NCBI GenBank assembly: GCA_018369555.1
Contig: JAGZCC010000010.1
Coordinates: forward strand, 1 to 47,339
Source of the DNA: Thomasclavelia spiroformis
GTDB taxonomy: Bacteria; Bacillota_I; Bacilli_A; Erysipelotrichales; Coprobacillaceae
DNA length: 47,339 nt
Direction: 5' to 3'
Made by a program: the position numbers and the translations under genes
Notes under the pieces: generated by a model
Database searches by the model: none
Told to the model about the DNA's origin: nothing
What the model saw: only the letters and a program-made list of their open reading frames with translations
Shown here: one piece after another, positions 18,655-27,087 of the stretch
How the letters are laid out: every line of letters begins with the position of its first letter
How positions within the stretch are numbered: the first letter of the stretch is position 1

Positions 18655-18749
18655 ATCGCACCTCCTATAAAATTATTCTAAGACTCGCCAACCAAGGCAG
18701 CTTTGCTTTAATACCTCTTATGTGCGGTTGTAGCTAGAGGTCTACAACA
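18655..18749 (-). ncRNA. L21 leader, ribosomal protein autoregulatory RNA
   Basis: The leader contains the stem TTGTAG/CTACAA with loop ACCTCTAG. AGAGGT downstream is complementary to the loop, which allows a pseudoknot. A conserved-looking GC-rich block with GCTGCCTTGG and GGCGAGTC follows. Position and content fit the known L21 leader of low-GC Gram-positives. It probably binds excess L21 and lowers expression of rplU-prp-rpmA (inference). Confidence 0.75.
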
Positions 18750-18755
18750 TTTTTT

Positions 18756-18784
18756 ATTATATTGAATATAGTTGGTAAAGTCAA
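18756..18784 (-). promoter_or_regulatory. Promoter of rplU-prp-rpmA
   Basis: -35 TTGACT (18779-18784), a 17-base spacer, and -10 TATAAT (18756-18761). The -35 overlaps the spoIVFB stop codon. Confidence 0.88.
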
Positions 18785-19524
18785 TTAGTTTTTAAATTTT
18801 TTATTAATTTTTTTAACATTTTTTCTTCATTAAAAACATTACCATCAATTACATAAATATTATTGTACGGTCGATAAAAACACATCCTTTTATTTATTTT
18901 ATAACGTTTATATTCATTGCCATCTAACCTTTTTAAAAACAAACGAATAATCATAAATCTAAATTCCTTAATATACTTATAATTACCATACAATAAATAA
19001 AAATAAACAAATAAATAACCTATCTCATTATATAATACAATCAATATCGATAATGTTAACAACGATATTTTTATTTGTAATTTAACAGCATGATAATAAT
19101 CTTTAAAAAGCGATAATAGTAATAATATTATTTTAGATCCATCTAAAGGATATATCGGTAATATATTAAATACAAATACTAATTTATTAATTTCTAACAA
19201 GTAAGAACTACCAATAAATATTTTAATAACAATATAAAGTGGTAAATGAACTGCCAAACCACCCAATAACATAATTAATTCTTGGCAAATATGATGCAAG
19301 CCAAAATCATTTAGACTTAAAAACGCTCCAAATGGAAATATCTCAACTTTATCAATTTCAAATTTGAATTTTTTTGCAAAATAATAATGTCCATACTCAT
19401 GAATACACACAATTACTAATGCACTAAAATATCGATAAAAATCATTATTTAAAACACTTACAAAAAGATAGACCAAAGTAAAAGGATGGACATCCCAATC
19501 ACGCCATCCTTTGATACTCTTCAT
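18781..19524 (-). CDS. spoIVFB: Site-2 protease SpoIVFB-like
   Basis: An intramembrane M50 metalloprotease that in Bacillus cleaves pro-sigma-K in the mother cell. The zinc motif is CIHEYGHYYFAKKF (HExxH), and the second site is FNILPIYPLDGSK (LDG). Several hydrophobic helices surround them. There is little room for a full C-terminal CBS domain, as the basic tail of about 60 residues looks different. A TTG at 19551 is in frame, but the ATG at 19524 is preferred. It overlaps spoIVFA by 26 bases. Confidence 0.88.
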   Translation of the reverse strand: MKSIKGWRDWDVHPFTLVYLFVSVLNNDFYRYFSALVIVCIHEYGHYYFAKKFKFEIDKVEIFPFGAFLSLNDFGLHHICQELIMLLGGLAVHLPLYIVIKIFIGSSYLLEINKLVFVFNILPIYPLDGSKIILLLLSLFKDYYHAVKLQIKISLLTLSILIVLYNEIGYLFVYFYLLYGNYKYIKEFRFMIIRLFLKRLDGNEYKRYKINKRMCFYRPYNNIYVIDGNVFNEEKMLKKLIKNLKTN

Positions 19525-20065
19525 AACTAATCTCTCTACCCAAGTATTCAAACTTTAAAACAAATTTCTCATTATAACTACCCAGTACCATCCCTTCATC
19601 AATTTCATCATACAAACCTACCATCACATTATTAATTTCATTATAAGTAATTTCTACACCTTTTTTAGTTAAAACAATCACATATTTTCCATTACTATCT
19701 ATTTCAATAACTCTACCCGCTTCAAGATTTAAAACCTGATTACTATTATTAGTATAATAATTTCCATCAAGATGTTCATAATTTATTTCACTAGATGTAG
19801 TAATTGTATCATCTGGTAAAAATGATAATAACGAATCAGATAACCAACTAGTAACTTTTTTATAGTTTGCATCATTTAGCACTAAATCTTTAATTTTAGT
19901 ATTAGGATTTAATTTTACATACGACATTGACACTAACACAACTAAAATTACCACCATAAACTTAATCATAAAATTATAAAAACGTTTAAAATTATCATCA
20001 TTTAATGGATATTTGGTTTCTTTTCTTTTTTGCATTCGCTTCCTTATCTCATCAAGATCACTCAT
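19499..20065 (-). CDS. spoIVFA: SpoIVFA-like regulator of SpoIVFB
   Basis: A single-pass membrane protein of 188 residues: a charged N-terminus, one helix (FMIKFMVVILVVLVSMSYV), then a C-terminal LytM/M23-like beta domain (GRVIEIDSNGKYVIVLTKKGVEITYNEIN...). The metal-binding histidines of M23 peptidases are missing, as in known SpoIVFA. In Bacillus it tethers and inhibits SpoIVFB in the outer forespore membrane. Identification rests on architecture and on the adjoining protease gene. Confidence 0.82.
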   Translation of the reverse strand: MSDLDEIRKRMQKRKETKYPLNDDNFKRFYNFMIKFMVVILVVLVSMSYVKLNPNTKIKDLVLNDANYKKVTSWLSDSLLSFLPDDTITTSSEINYEHLDGNYYTNNSNQVLNLEAGRVIEIDSNGKYVIVLTKKGVEITYNEINNVMVGLYDEIDEGMVLGSYNEKFVLKFEYLGREISYEEYQRMA

Positions 20066-20080
20066 TTTATCACCTAATTC

Positions 20081-20088
20081 ATTATATG
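20081..20088 (-). promoter_or_regulatory. Possible sigma-E -10 before spoIVFA
   Basis: CATATAAT resembles the sigma-E -10 (CATAnanT-like), 15 bases before the spoIVFA start. No convincing -35 is seen, so this is tentative. Confidence 0.35.
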
Positions 20089-20113
20089 AAGCTCATTAAA
20101 TTAAAGACATAAA

Positions 20114-20893
20114 TTATGTATTAAAAATTCGACGAATAAAACTCTTTTTACGATATTTTAAATATGGAACTTGCTTACCTAACAAACGATTAGCAATATT
20201 TAAAAAACATTGATGCAACATATGATGTTCATTTAAAAAAATTGGTACCCCGCGATTATTTGCTTCAATCATATCATGACTATCATAAACAATTCCAAGC
20301 AACGGTAACGATAACATCTCTTTAGCATCTTCAATCATTAAAGAACGATTACTATCAATATCATCAAGATTGACCTTATTAACTATCATATTAATTGTAT
20401 TGATACCTTTTTTCATCAATAGACCAACTACACGATCAGCATCCCGTAAAGAAGAAACATCAAGATTTACAACAACAATCGCTTCACTAGCTAAAGCTGA
20501 CGAATATTCAAAACCTTTTTCAACCCCAGCCGGACTATCAACAATAATAAAATCAAAATCCTTACTCAATCTTTCTATTAAAGCATTCATTATCTCGGTA
20601 TCTAAATTTTCAAATGACAACGATTTACAAGAAGGCAACAAACTAAGTCCTGCAATTCGCTTATCTTTAACCAATACCTGCTCAATTGTACAGCGTCCCT
20701 CCACAACATCATTTAAATCATATACAACACGATTTTCTAAACCCATCATTACATCAAGATTTTTCAATCCAAAATCACCATCAATTAAACAAACTTTAAA
20801 TTTACCAAAAGCTAAAGCACTAGCAACATTAACACTAACACTACTTTTACCTACCCCACCTTTACCAGAAGTAACTACAATAACTCTAGACAT
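20114..20893 (-). CDS. minD: Septum-site determining ATPase MinD
   Basis: A membrane-cycling ATPase that places the division site. The deviant Walker A is SGKGGVGKSSVSVN, and DGDFGLKNLD and VDSPAGVE follow. The C-terminal end KKSFIRRIF looks like the amphipathic membrane-targeting helix. It overlaps minC by 8 bases. No minE or divIVA is nearby. Confidence 0.96.
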   Translation of the reverse strand: MSRVIVVTSGKGGVGKSSVSVNVASALAFGKFKVCLIDGDFGLKNLDVMMGLENRVVYDLNDVVEGRCTIEQVLVKDKRIAGLSLLPSCKSLSFENLDTEIMNALIERLSKDFDFIIVDSPAGVEKGFEYSSALASEAIVVVNLDVSSLRDADRVVGLLMKKGINTINMIVNKVNLDDIDSNRSLMIEDAKEMLSLPLLGIVYDSHDMIEANNRGVPIFLNEHHMLHQCFLNIANRLLGKQVPYLKYRKKSFIRRIFNT

Positions 20894-21461
20894 AAATCAT
20901 GTCCCCCTTATCTAAAAATATTTCACTATCCTTATAATAAACCATTGTAAGTTCAAAACTTGTATAACTATGTCGAGAAACCCCATTAATTCTAATATGA
21001 GCATTTTTAAAACATTGACCACTAATCCTTGAACTAGATGTCATCCCTTCTATAAAACCACTTACACGACCCATAACATATAATTTACCACTAAAGCGAA
21101 CAACCGCCCCTGGATTAATCTGCCCAATAATTAAAGCATCTTGATCAATTTGTAATACCTCTCCTGAATGAATTGTTTTATTAATTATTTTGATTTTATT
21201 TTTAACTTCTTTTTTAATCATATTAACCCCATCAAACAACAATACTTGTTTTTCAAACAATAAATCTAATAAACACGTTAACTCTTGAACACTCAAAATT
21301 CGACTTTTAAAATCAAAAAAAGCCTTTGGATAAAAACCATTGCTTTTAAACAATGGTGAATCCAAGAGACTTTTTAGTTCCTTCATTAAATTATTAAATT
21401 CTTGACTATCATCTAAAACAAACACTAGATGACCATTAACTCCTTTTACTTTGATATGCAT
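20886..21461 (-). CDS. minC: Septum-site determining protein MinC
   Basis: An FtsZ polymer inhibitor activated by MinD. The C-terminal right-handed beta-helix is clear: TIHSGEVLQIDQDALIIGQINPGA, then LYVMGRVSGFIEG and INGVSRHSYTSFELT. The N-terminal domain is divergent (about 90 residues). The gene overlaps mreD by 26 bases, with GAGGG before ATG. Confidence 0.92.
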   Translation of the reverse strand: MHIKVKGVNGHLVFVLDDSQEFNNLMKELKSLLDSPLFKSNGFYPKAFFDFKSRILSVQELTCLLDLLFEKQVLLFDGVNMIKKEVKNKIKIINKTIHSGEVLQIDQDALIIGQINPGAVVRFSGKLYVMGRVSGFIEGMTSSSRISGQCFKNAHIRINGVSRHSYTSFELTMVYYKDSEIFLDKGDMIYV

Positions 21462-21969
21462 TGACTTTTCCCTCGAATCCTAATTTTTCATGGATAAAAT
21501 AAACTGGAGCAATCAATAATAAATTAAATATCATCGTCGGTAACATGCGATTTTTCAAAAAGATAACAATTGAAAGCTGCGTAGTATTAGTTATCCACAC
21601 CAACCAATATAACACAACTTCCTGCACGATTATTGTCACAATTACGGCGATAAACATCTCTAATAGCGTAAAAGTTGCTAATTTAGTATACTTCTTTCCA
21701 AAAAAAGCATACATACAGTATAGTAAAACATAAATCAATAAACTATTTGCATAAACAACAGCATAATACAACCCTGTTACTGTTGCAAATATGTAACGAT
21801 GTTCATTTCCAATCGTATTATTTAAAAGCGTAAATGTCATTAAACTAATGTATGGAATAATCGTAATTCCTGATTTATCAAAATTAAATGGAAGATAATA
21901 ATTAATCACACTGTCGATGACAAAACTAAGTGCCATCACTAAATAATAACGATATAATTTTTTATTCAT
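21436..21969 (-). CDS. mreD: Rod shape-determining protein MreD
   Basis: A small polytopic membrane protein of the elongation complex, with about five or six hydrophobic helices. The ATG at 21969 follows AGAGGAAATAGTA; an upstream frame extension inside mreC is less likely. It overlaps mreC by 8 bases. Confidence 0.85.
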   Translation of the reverse strand: MNKKLYRYYLVMALSFVIDSVINYYLPFNFDKSGITIIPYISLMTFTLLNNTIGNEHRYIFATVTGLYYAVVYANSLLIYVLLYCMYAFFGKKYTKLATFTLLEMFIAVIVTIIVQEVVLYWLVWITNTTQLSIVIFLKNRMLPTMIFNLLLIAPVYFIHEKLGFEGKVNAYQSKRS

Positions 21970-22816
21970 TACTATTTCCTCTAAAAACAACCGAAACATA
22001 TGTTAAATCACTAAAATCTTCAGCCGGTTTAACTTTAAGCGTCTTTGTTGTCCCATCGCTAGAAACATCCATTCCTTCTGCAACACCAATATAAATTCCT
22101 TTAGGCGCTTTTTGGTCTCCACCTAATCCTGAAGTAATAACATTAGCATTAGCTTCTAATTTATCAATATTACTTAATAATGTTACTTCATAACACTTAC
22201 TTTCAACATCATAACCTTTTAATAAGCCATATGCATTTTGATCACCATTCATAATTTGTACCGGTAAATCAGAAACAGGTTTTTCAGCTGTCAATAATTG
22301 AACCGTAGAACTCACTTCTGTAACCGAAGTAACTTTTCCAATCATTCCTTTTGAAGCAACAACAACCATATCTTCCTTTACACCTGCCATACTTCCCAAA
22401 TCAATTGTAATTTCATTTGTCCAATTACTAGCATCACGTGAAATAACAGTTGCTGTTTTTACATTATAATCAGTTGTAAGCTCTTTTAAGTCCAAAGCTT
22501 TTTTTAAATCATCTATTTCATTCGATAAAACATTTGTATTTACTTCCACACTAGCATAAGCTGCTAACTGTTCTCTTAAAATCTTATTTTCATCATAAAC
22601 ATCTTTTAACTCATTATATTCATTAAATAAATTACTTATAAACTCAATTGGTTTTTTTATTACATAATATTCTACTACAGCTACAGAATCACTTATCATT
22701 CTTTCAATCCCCCACTGCGTTCTTGAAAAAATTAATGAAATACTTGAAAAAATAACAATCGTAACTGTAATGATTAAAATAATTCTTCTATTTTTTTGCT
22801 TCTTTCGATTATTCAA
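21962..22816 (-). CDS. mreC: Rod shape-determining protein MreC
   Basis: A cell-elongation scaffold with one N-terminal helix (IILIITVTIVIFSSISLIF), a coiled coil (about 60-105) and the MreC beta domain (TATVISRDASNWTNEITIDLGS... GLLKGYD... VITSGLGG... KGIYIGVAEG). In most rod-shaped bacteria mreB lies immediately upstream; here radC does. The gene has its own promoter. Confidence 0.95.
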   Translation of the reverse strand: MNNRKKQKNRRIILIITVTIVIFSSISLIFSRTQWGIERMISDSVAVVEYYVIKKPIEFISNLFNEYNELKDVYDENKILREQLAAYASVEVNTNVLSNEIDDLKKALDLKELTTDYNVKTATVISRDASNWTNEITIDLGSMAGVKEDMVVVASKGMIGKVTSVTEVSSTVQLLTAEKPVSDLPVQIMNGDQNAYGLLKGYDVESKCYEVTLLSNIDKLEANANVITSGLGGDQKAPKGIYIGVAEGMDVSSDGTTKTLKVKPAEDFSDLTYVSVVFRGNSNE

Positions 22817-22839
22817 ATTATCACCTCACACGTACATCC

Positions 22840-22868
22840 ATTATAAGGCATTAATATAAAATAATCAA
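22840..22868 (-). promoter_or_regulatory. Promoter of mreC-mreD-minC-minD
   Basis: -35 TTGATT (22863-22868), a 17-base spacer, and -10 TATAAT (22840-22845). It lies in the short gap after radC. Confidence 0.82.
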
Positions 22869-22874
22869 TTATCT

Positions 22875-23552
22875 TTAAACTTCAATAATTTCTTTTGATG
22901 CAAAACTATAAAATTTATTTCTTCCAATAATTAAATGATCCACAATTTCGATTTCTAATTCCTCAGCCATTCGATACAACCGCTTAGTTATTTCTATATC
23001 TTCAAAAGATGGTTGCGGATTACCCGAAGGATGGTTATGAATTACCATAATTCTACTGCTTCCACAAATCAATGCCTCTTTAAATATTTCTCTACCACTG
23101 ATAATTGAAATATTATTACTACCAATAAAAACTGTTTTTTCTTTCATTACTTCCAATTTAGAATTTAAACATAAAATGATAACATGTTCTTGCTGTTCAA
23201 ACATTAACTTATCTTTAACTAAATAATAACCATCTTTAGGTTCTTTAATTACTGCCTGATCTTTTTGAACTTTTTTAATTCTTTTAGTAAGCTCAATTAC
23301 AGCAAGAATACTAATTGCTTTAGCCTTTTTTATTCCATTAATAGAAACCAATTGATGATATGTGACATCTTTTAAATACGATAATCCACCTACTTCATTA
23401 ATAACACGCTGTGCTAATTCTAAAGCTGATTCTTTTTTACTGCCAGTTCTTAATATCAATGCCAACAATTCATTATTAGTCAAACTATCAATTCCATGAT
23501 AATAAGCTTTTTCACGAGGCCGTTCTTCTTCAGGATAATTTTTTATCTTCAT
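22875..23552 (-). CDS. radC: RadC family JAB-domain protein
   Basis: A UPF0758 protein with an N-terminal helix-hairpin-helix-like part and a C-terminal JAMM metalloprotease-like domain. The motif ICGSSRIMVIHNHPSGNPQPSFEDIEITKR carries the metal ligands HxH...D. Despite the name, a direct DNA repair role is not established. Length 225 is normal. Its start overlaps the stop of the SPOR gene by 4 bases. Confidence 0.95.
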   Translation of the reverse strand: MKIKNYPEEERPREKAYYHGIDSLTNNELLALILRTGSKKESALELAQRVINEVGGLSYLKDVTYHQLVSINGIKKAKAISILAVIELTKRIKKVQKDQAVIKEPKDGYYLVKDKLMFEQQEHVIILCLNSKLEVMKEKTVFIGSNNISIISGREIFKEALICGSSRIMVIHNHPSGNPQPSFEDIEITKRLYRMAEELEIEIVDHLIIGRNKFYSFASKEIIEV

Positions 23553-23935
23553 GAGCTTAATTCTTTAATAATTATTTCATAGTTTTGTTGTTCAATTTCT
23601 TCTTTCAATTCATTAGAAAATTTAACTTGTTTAATTACACATGTTATCCCTTGTTCACTAATACCATTGCCCATTTTCTTTGCCTCCTCTTCATTCAAAA
23701 ATACACCACTTATAACTATAAAATTATTATCTTTTTGATACTTATAATTTGGCTGTTTTAAATTTGTTAACTGCGTAATCATTTCATTAGCATTTTCTTC
23801 TTGCTTATATATTCCTACTTGAACTATATAAGCATCAATTTCACTTTTAAACGATGAACAAACCTTTAAATAAAAACCACCAAATAATATCGACAACAAA
23901 ACTGCACTAACTATTGCTAATCTAATTATCTTCAT
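23549..23935 (-). CDS. Membrane-anchored SPOR-domain protein, SpoIIB position
   Basis: A 128-residue protein with an N-terminal hydrophobic anchor (LAIVSAVLLSILFGGFYLKV) and a SPOR-like repeat from about 38 (AYIVQVGIYKQEENANEMITQL ... NFIVISGVFLNEEEAKKM). SPOR domains bind denuded glycan at septa. In Bacillus the sporulation protein SpoIIB, also SPOR-containing, lies near this place upstream of maf-radC, so this may be a reduced counterpart. The short length and weak sequence keep that tentative. GGGAGGT precedes the ATG. Confidence 0.7.
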   Translation of the reverse strand: MKIIRLAIVSAVLLSILFGGFYLKVCSSFKSEIDAYIVQVGIYKQEENANEMITQLTNLKQPNYKYQKDNNFIVISGVFLNEEEAKKMGNGISEQGITCVIKQVKFSNELKEEIEQQNYEIIIKELSS

Positions 23936-23964
23936 ATTCTACCTCCCATCAAAGAATATGCTCA

Positions 23965-23999
23965 TAATTATAAAATATGAAAGGCTAATAGCCTTTCAT
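23965..23999 (-). terminator. Terminator after the two-peptide unit
   Basis: ATGAAAGGC pairs with GCCTTTCAT around a 5-base loop, with a T/A-rich tail. It starts one base after the stop codon of the second peptide. Confidence 0.7.
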
Positions 24000-24000
24000 A

Positions 24001-24144
24001 TTAGCGATTTCGTGTAATAGAATAATAACTTTTAATTAATCTTGCGGTATTCAATCCTGCTACAACTGCAGCTATTGTAATAATAAACGGTAAAGCAAAT
24101 CCACCATTAATCTCTTTTTGCATACTAACCGGTAATTCTTTCAT
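24001..24144 (-). CDS. Double-glycine-leader peptide 2 (bacteriocin- or signal-like)
   Basis: A 47-codon gene with leader MKELPVSMQKEINGG, then a 32-residue mature part that is hydrophobic (FALPFIITIAAVVAG) and ends cationic (R, K, R, R). The 15-residue leader matches that of the gene one base upstream at eight positions: M, E3, L4, S7, Q9, EI and GG. It fits the leader class cut by C39-peptidase ABC exporters. GGAG stands six bases before ATG. No exporter, immunity or modification gene is visible in the window. The function is inferred from form only; there is no recognised homologue. Confidence 0.75.
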   Translation of the reverse strand: MKELPVSMQKEINGGFALPFIITIAAVVAGLNTARLIKSYYSITRNR

Positions 24145-24145
24145 A

Positions 24146-24304
24146 CTATCTCCATTCAATCGAAATAATTCTTGGAATCGAAATTCTACCTGATGTCGAT
24201 TTTACCATTTTATAAACCGCTGCTCCAATTACAACACAAAACACTATTGTTCCTACTCCACCACCAGAAATCTCCATTTGACTACTTAATTGCAATTCAT
24301 TCAT
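24146..24304 (-). CDS. Double-glycine-leader peptide 1 (bacteriocin- or signal-like)
   Basis: A 52-codon gene with leader MNELQLSSQMEISGG, followed by a 37-residue mature part. It opens G-V-G, has a hydrophobic core (TIVFCVVIGAAVY) with one cysteine, and ends in a basic C-terminus with a tryptophan (IEWR). A strong GGAGGG ribosome site precedes the ATG. Its stop is one base before the start of peptide 2, so the two are almost certainly co-translated, as in two-peptide class II bacteriocins. It sits between valS and the SPOR gene, where Bacillus has folC. No clear sigma-A promoter is seen in the 100 bases upstream. Confidence 0.75.
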   Translation of the reverse strand: MNELQLSSQMEISGGGVGTIVFCVVIGAAVYKMVKSTSGRISIPRIISIEWR

Positions 24305-24394
24305 TCTTTTCTTTCACCCTCCTTTTATTTCAAGGCCACACATCCACTAAACCTCTTATTATCTTTTACAATCAAAATATTTTTTTTACTACAA

Positions 24395-24429
24395 AAATTT
24401 AAAAAAAACCATTAACAAATTGTTAATGG
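24395..24429 (-). terminator. Terminator after valS
   Basis: CCATTAAC pairs with GTTAATGG and is followed by eight T. Confidence 0.88.
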
Positions 24430-24438
24430 CTTAATAAA

Positions 24439-27063
24439 TTACATTGTATCTAATTTTTCTTTAACCGCATCATACTTTGATTGATAATCAGCTAATTTTT
24501 TTCTTTCTAATTCAACTTTTTCTTTAGGTGCTTTAGAAACAAATTTTTCATTAGCCAACATATTTTGACAACGTTTAATTTCACCTTCAAGTTTGCTTAA
24601 CTGTGCTTGTAACTTTTCTTTTTCAGCATCTTTATCAATATAATCACCTAATTCTATTAATAAAGAATTACCACCTTTAATTGTAATATTTGCTACCTCA
24701 CCAGTTGCTTTTAAATTATAACCTGAACAAATAGCATTACATAATTTTTTAATATATGGTAAACATTGATCCATTAAACTTTCTAACTGACTATCCTTTG
24801 TATCAATAATATATGCAACTTCAATTGCATTTTTAATTGTATATTGACTTCTAATTTCACGAATTCCTTTAACAATATCAATTAAATAAGTAAATTGATC
24901 ATTAATATATTCATCACTAAAATCATCATTTACTTCTGGCCATGAAGCAATACAAATAGATTCTTCAAGATGTGGAATTGCTTGGAAAATTTCTTCAGTT
25001 ACAAACGGCATAAATGGATGTAACATTTTTACAATCGCATTTAAAACATACACTAAAGTATTCAAACTAGCTTGTTTTTCAGCCACATTTTCACTATTTA
25101 AATGCACTTTAGTTAATTCAATATACCAAGAACAAAAATCATCCCAAATAAATTTATATAACTCTGACCCTACATTAACAAATTCAAATTTATCCATATT
25201 AATATCTACTTCTCTAATCACTTCATTTAAGCGATTTAAAATCCATTTATCACATAAATTTAAATTGTCAAACGTTAAATCTTCATACTTCATTGACTCA
25301 TCAATATTCATTAAAACAAATCTAGCACTATTCCAAATTTTATTAATAAAATTCCATGAAGATTCTAGCTTTTCTGGAATATAACGCAAATCCATTCCAG
25401 GTGCTGAATTTGTTGTTAAAAAGAATCTAAGTGTATCAGCTCCATATTCATCAATAACATCCATTGGATCAACACCATTACCTAATGATTTAGACATTTT
25501 ACGCCCTTGTTCATCACGAATCAAACCATGAATCAGTACATTTTCAAATGGTCTTTGTTTTGTAAAATGTAATGATTGGAAAATCATTCTACTTACCCAG
25601 AAAAAGATAATATCATAACCAGTAACTAAAGTATTAGTTGGGAAATAACGTTTAAATAACTCACTATCCTCATTTGGCCAACCCAAAGTTGAAAATGGCC
25701 AAAGTGCACTTGAAAACCAAGTATCTAAAACATCTTCATCTTGTTTCCAATTTTCAATATCTTCAGGAGCTTGTTTACCAACATAAACTTCTCCAGTTTC
25801 TTTATGGTACCATGCCGGTACTTGATGCCCCCACCATAATTGACGAGAAATACACCAATCTTCAATATTTTCCATCCATTGATTAAATGTTTTTTCAAAA
25901 CGTTCTGGAACAAAGTTTACTTTAGAATCTTTTAATTGATTGTCTAAAGCAGCTTTAGCTAAAGGTTTCATTTTTACAAACCATTGCTTAGATAAATATG
26001 GTTCAACAATAGCATTACTTCTTTCAGAATGTCCAACTTGATGCATATGTTTTTCAATATGATCAACAACCCCATTAGCTTCAAAATCAGCAACTAATGC
26101 TTTACGACATTCAAAACGATCCATTCCTTGATATTTATGCGCCAATTCATTCATTGTTCCATCATCATTCATACAAATTGGCATATCTAAATCATATTTT
26201 TTTGCTAAAGCAAAATCATTAGGATCATGAGCCGGTGTACATTTCATAACTGCTGTTCCAAATGACATATCAATATAACTATCAGCCATAATCGGTAACG
26301 GTTCTCCATTAGCTGGGTTAATTGCTTTTTTACCTACTAAATGTGTATATCTTGCATCATCAGGATGAACAAAAATTGCTTGATCTGCAAACATTGTTTC
26401 CGGACGAGTTGTTGCAATAACTAATTCTTCATCACTATCAACAATTTTATATTTAAAATAATACATTGCCCCTTCAATTTCTTTATGAATAACTTCAATA
26501 TTACTTAAAGCTGTTCGTTGCACAGGATCCCAGTTGATAATTCTTTTACCTTGGTAAATCAAGCCTTCATTATATAATTTAACAAATACCTCTTTAACCG
26601 CTTCACTTAAACCCTCATCCAAGGTAAAACGTTCTTTAGAATAATCAAGAGATAAACCTAATTTTTCCCATTGGCTACGAATAATTGAGGCATATTCTTC
26701 TTTCCAAGACCAAGCTTTTTTCAAAAATCCTTCTCTTCCTAAATCATAACGAGAAACACCCTCTTCTCGCATTCTTGCCTCTACTTTTGCCTGTGTAGCA
26801 ATTCCAGCATGATCCATCCCTGGAAGCCATAAAGCATCATAGCCTTGCATTCTTTTATAACGAATAATCATATCCTGTAATGTAGTATCCCAAGCATGAC
26901 CTAAATGTAATTTACCAGTTACATTAGGTGGGGGAATAACAATAGAATATGGTCTTTTACTTGTATCACCTGCTTCAAAATATTTTTTTTCAATCCATTT
27001 ACGATATTTTCCTTCTTCTACTTTATGATGATCATATTTTGGTTCTAATTGCTTTTTCATCAT
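24439..27063 (-). CDS. valS: Valyl-tRNA synthetase
   Basis: A class I aminoacyl-tRNA synthetase charging tRNA-Val, full length at 874 residues. The HIGH motif is PPPNVTGKLHLGHAW, the CP1 editing domain has TTRPETMFADQAI, and the KMSKS motif is GRKMSKSLGNG. The anticodon-binding domain and the C-terminal valine-specific coiled coil (DYIDKDAEKEKLQAQLSKLEGEIKR) are present. The frame opens 12 bases earlier, but GGAGG lies inside that extension, so the ATG at 27063 is chosen. A T-box controls it. Confidence 0.99.
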   Translation of the reverse strand: MMKKQLEPKYDHHKVEEGKYRKWIEKKYFEAGDTSKRPYSIVIPPPNVTGKLHLGHAWDTTLQDMIIRYKRMQGYDALWLPGMDHAGIATQAKVEARMREEGVSRYDLGREGFLKKAWSWKEEYASIIRSQWEKLGLSLDYSKERFTLDEGLSEAVKEVFVKLYNEGLIYQGKRIINWDPVQRTALSNIEVIHKEIEGAMYYFKYKIVDSDEELVIATTRPETMFADQAIFVHPDDARYTHLVGKKAINPANGEPLPIMADSYIDMSFGTAVMKCTPAHDPNDFALAKKYDLDMPICMNDDGTMNELAHKYQGMDRFECRKALVADFEANGVVDHIEKHMHQVGHSERSNAIVEPYLSKQWFVKMKPLAKAALDNQLKDSKVNFVPERFEKTFNQWMENIEDWCISRQLWWGHQVPAWYHKETGEVYVGKQAPEDIENWKQDEDVLDTWFSSALWPFSTLGWPNEDSELFKRYFPTNTLVTGYDIIFFWVSRMIFQSLHFTKQRPFENVLIHGLIRDEQGRKMSKSLGNGVDPMDVIDEYGADTLRFFLTTNSAPGMDLRYIPEKLESSWNFINKIWNSARFVLMNIDESMKYEDLTFDNLNLCDKWILNRLNEVIREVDINMDKFEFVNVGSELYKFIWDDFCSWYIELTKVHLNSENVAEKQASLNTLVYVLNAIVKMLHPFMPFVTEEIFQAIPHLEESICIASWPEVNDDFSDEYINDQFTYLIDIVKGIREIRSQYTIKNAIEVAYIIDTKDSQLESLMDQCLPYIKKLCNAICSGYNLKATGEVANITIKGGNSLLIELGDYIDKDAEKEKLQAQLSKLEGEIKRCQNMLANEKFVSKAPKEKVELERKKLADYQSKYDAVKEKLDTM

Positions 27064-27087
27064 TTTTACCTCCATTTTTCAATAAAT

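Noticed and set aside
20370..20915. 181-codon plus-strand frame opposite minD
   Set aside because: It is long but antisense to a well-conserved MinD, with low-complexity S/T/L composition and no start signals.
24305..24394. Sigma-A promoter for the peptide pair
   Set aside because: GATAAT and TTGATT occur, but not at usable spacing, so no promoter is claimed.
24172..24402. Plus-strand frame of 76 codons across the peptide pair
   Set aside because: It has no ribosome site and unlikely composition, and it runs antisense to the two double-glycine genes, which have strong ribosome sites and matching leaders.
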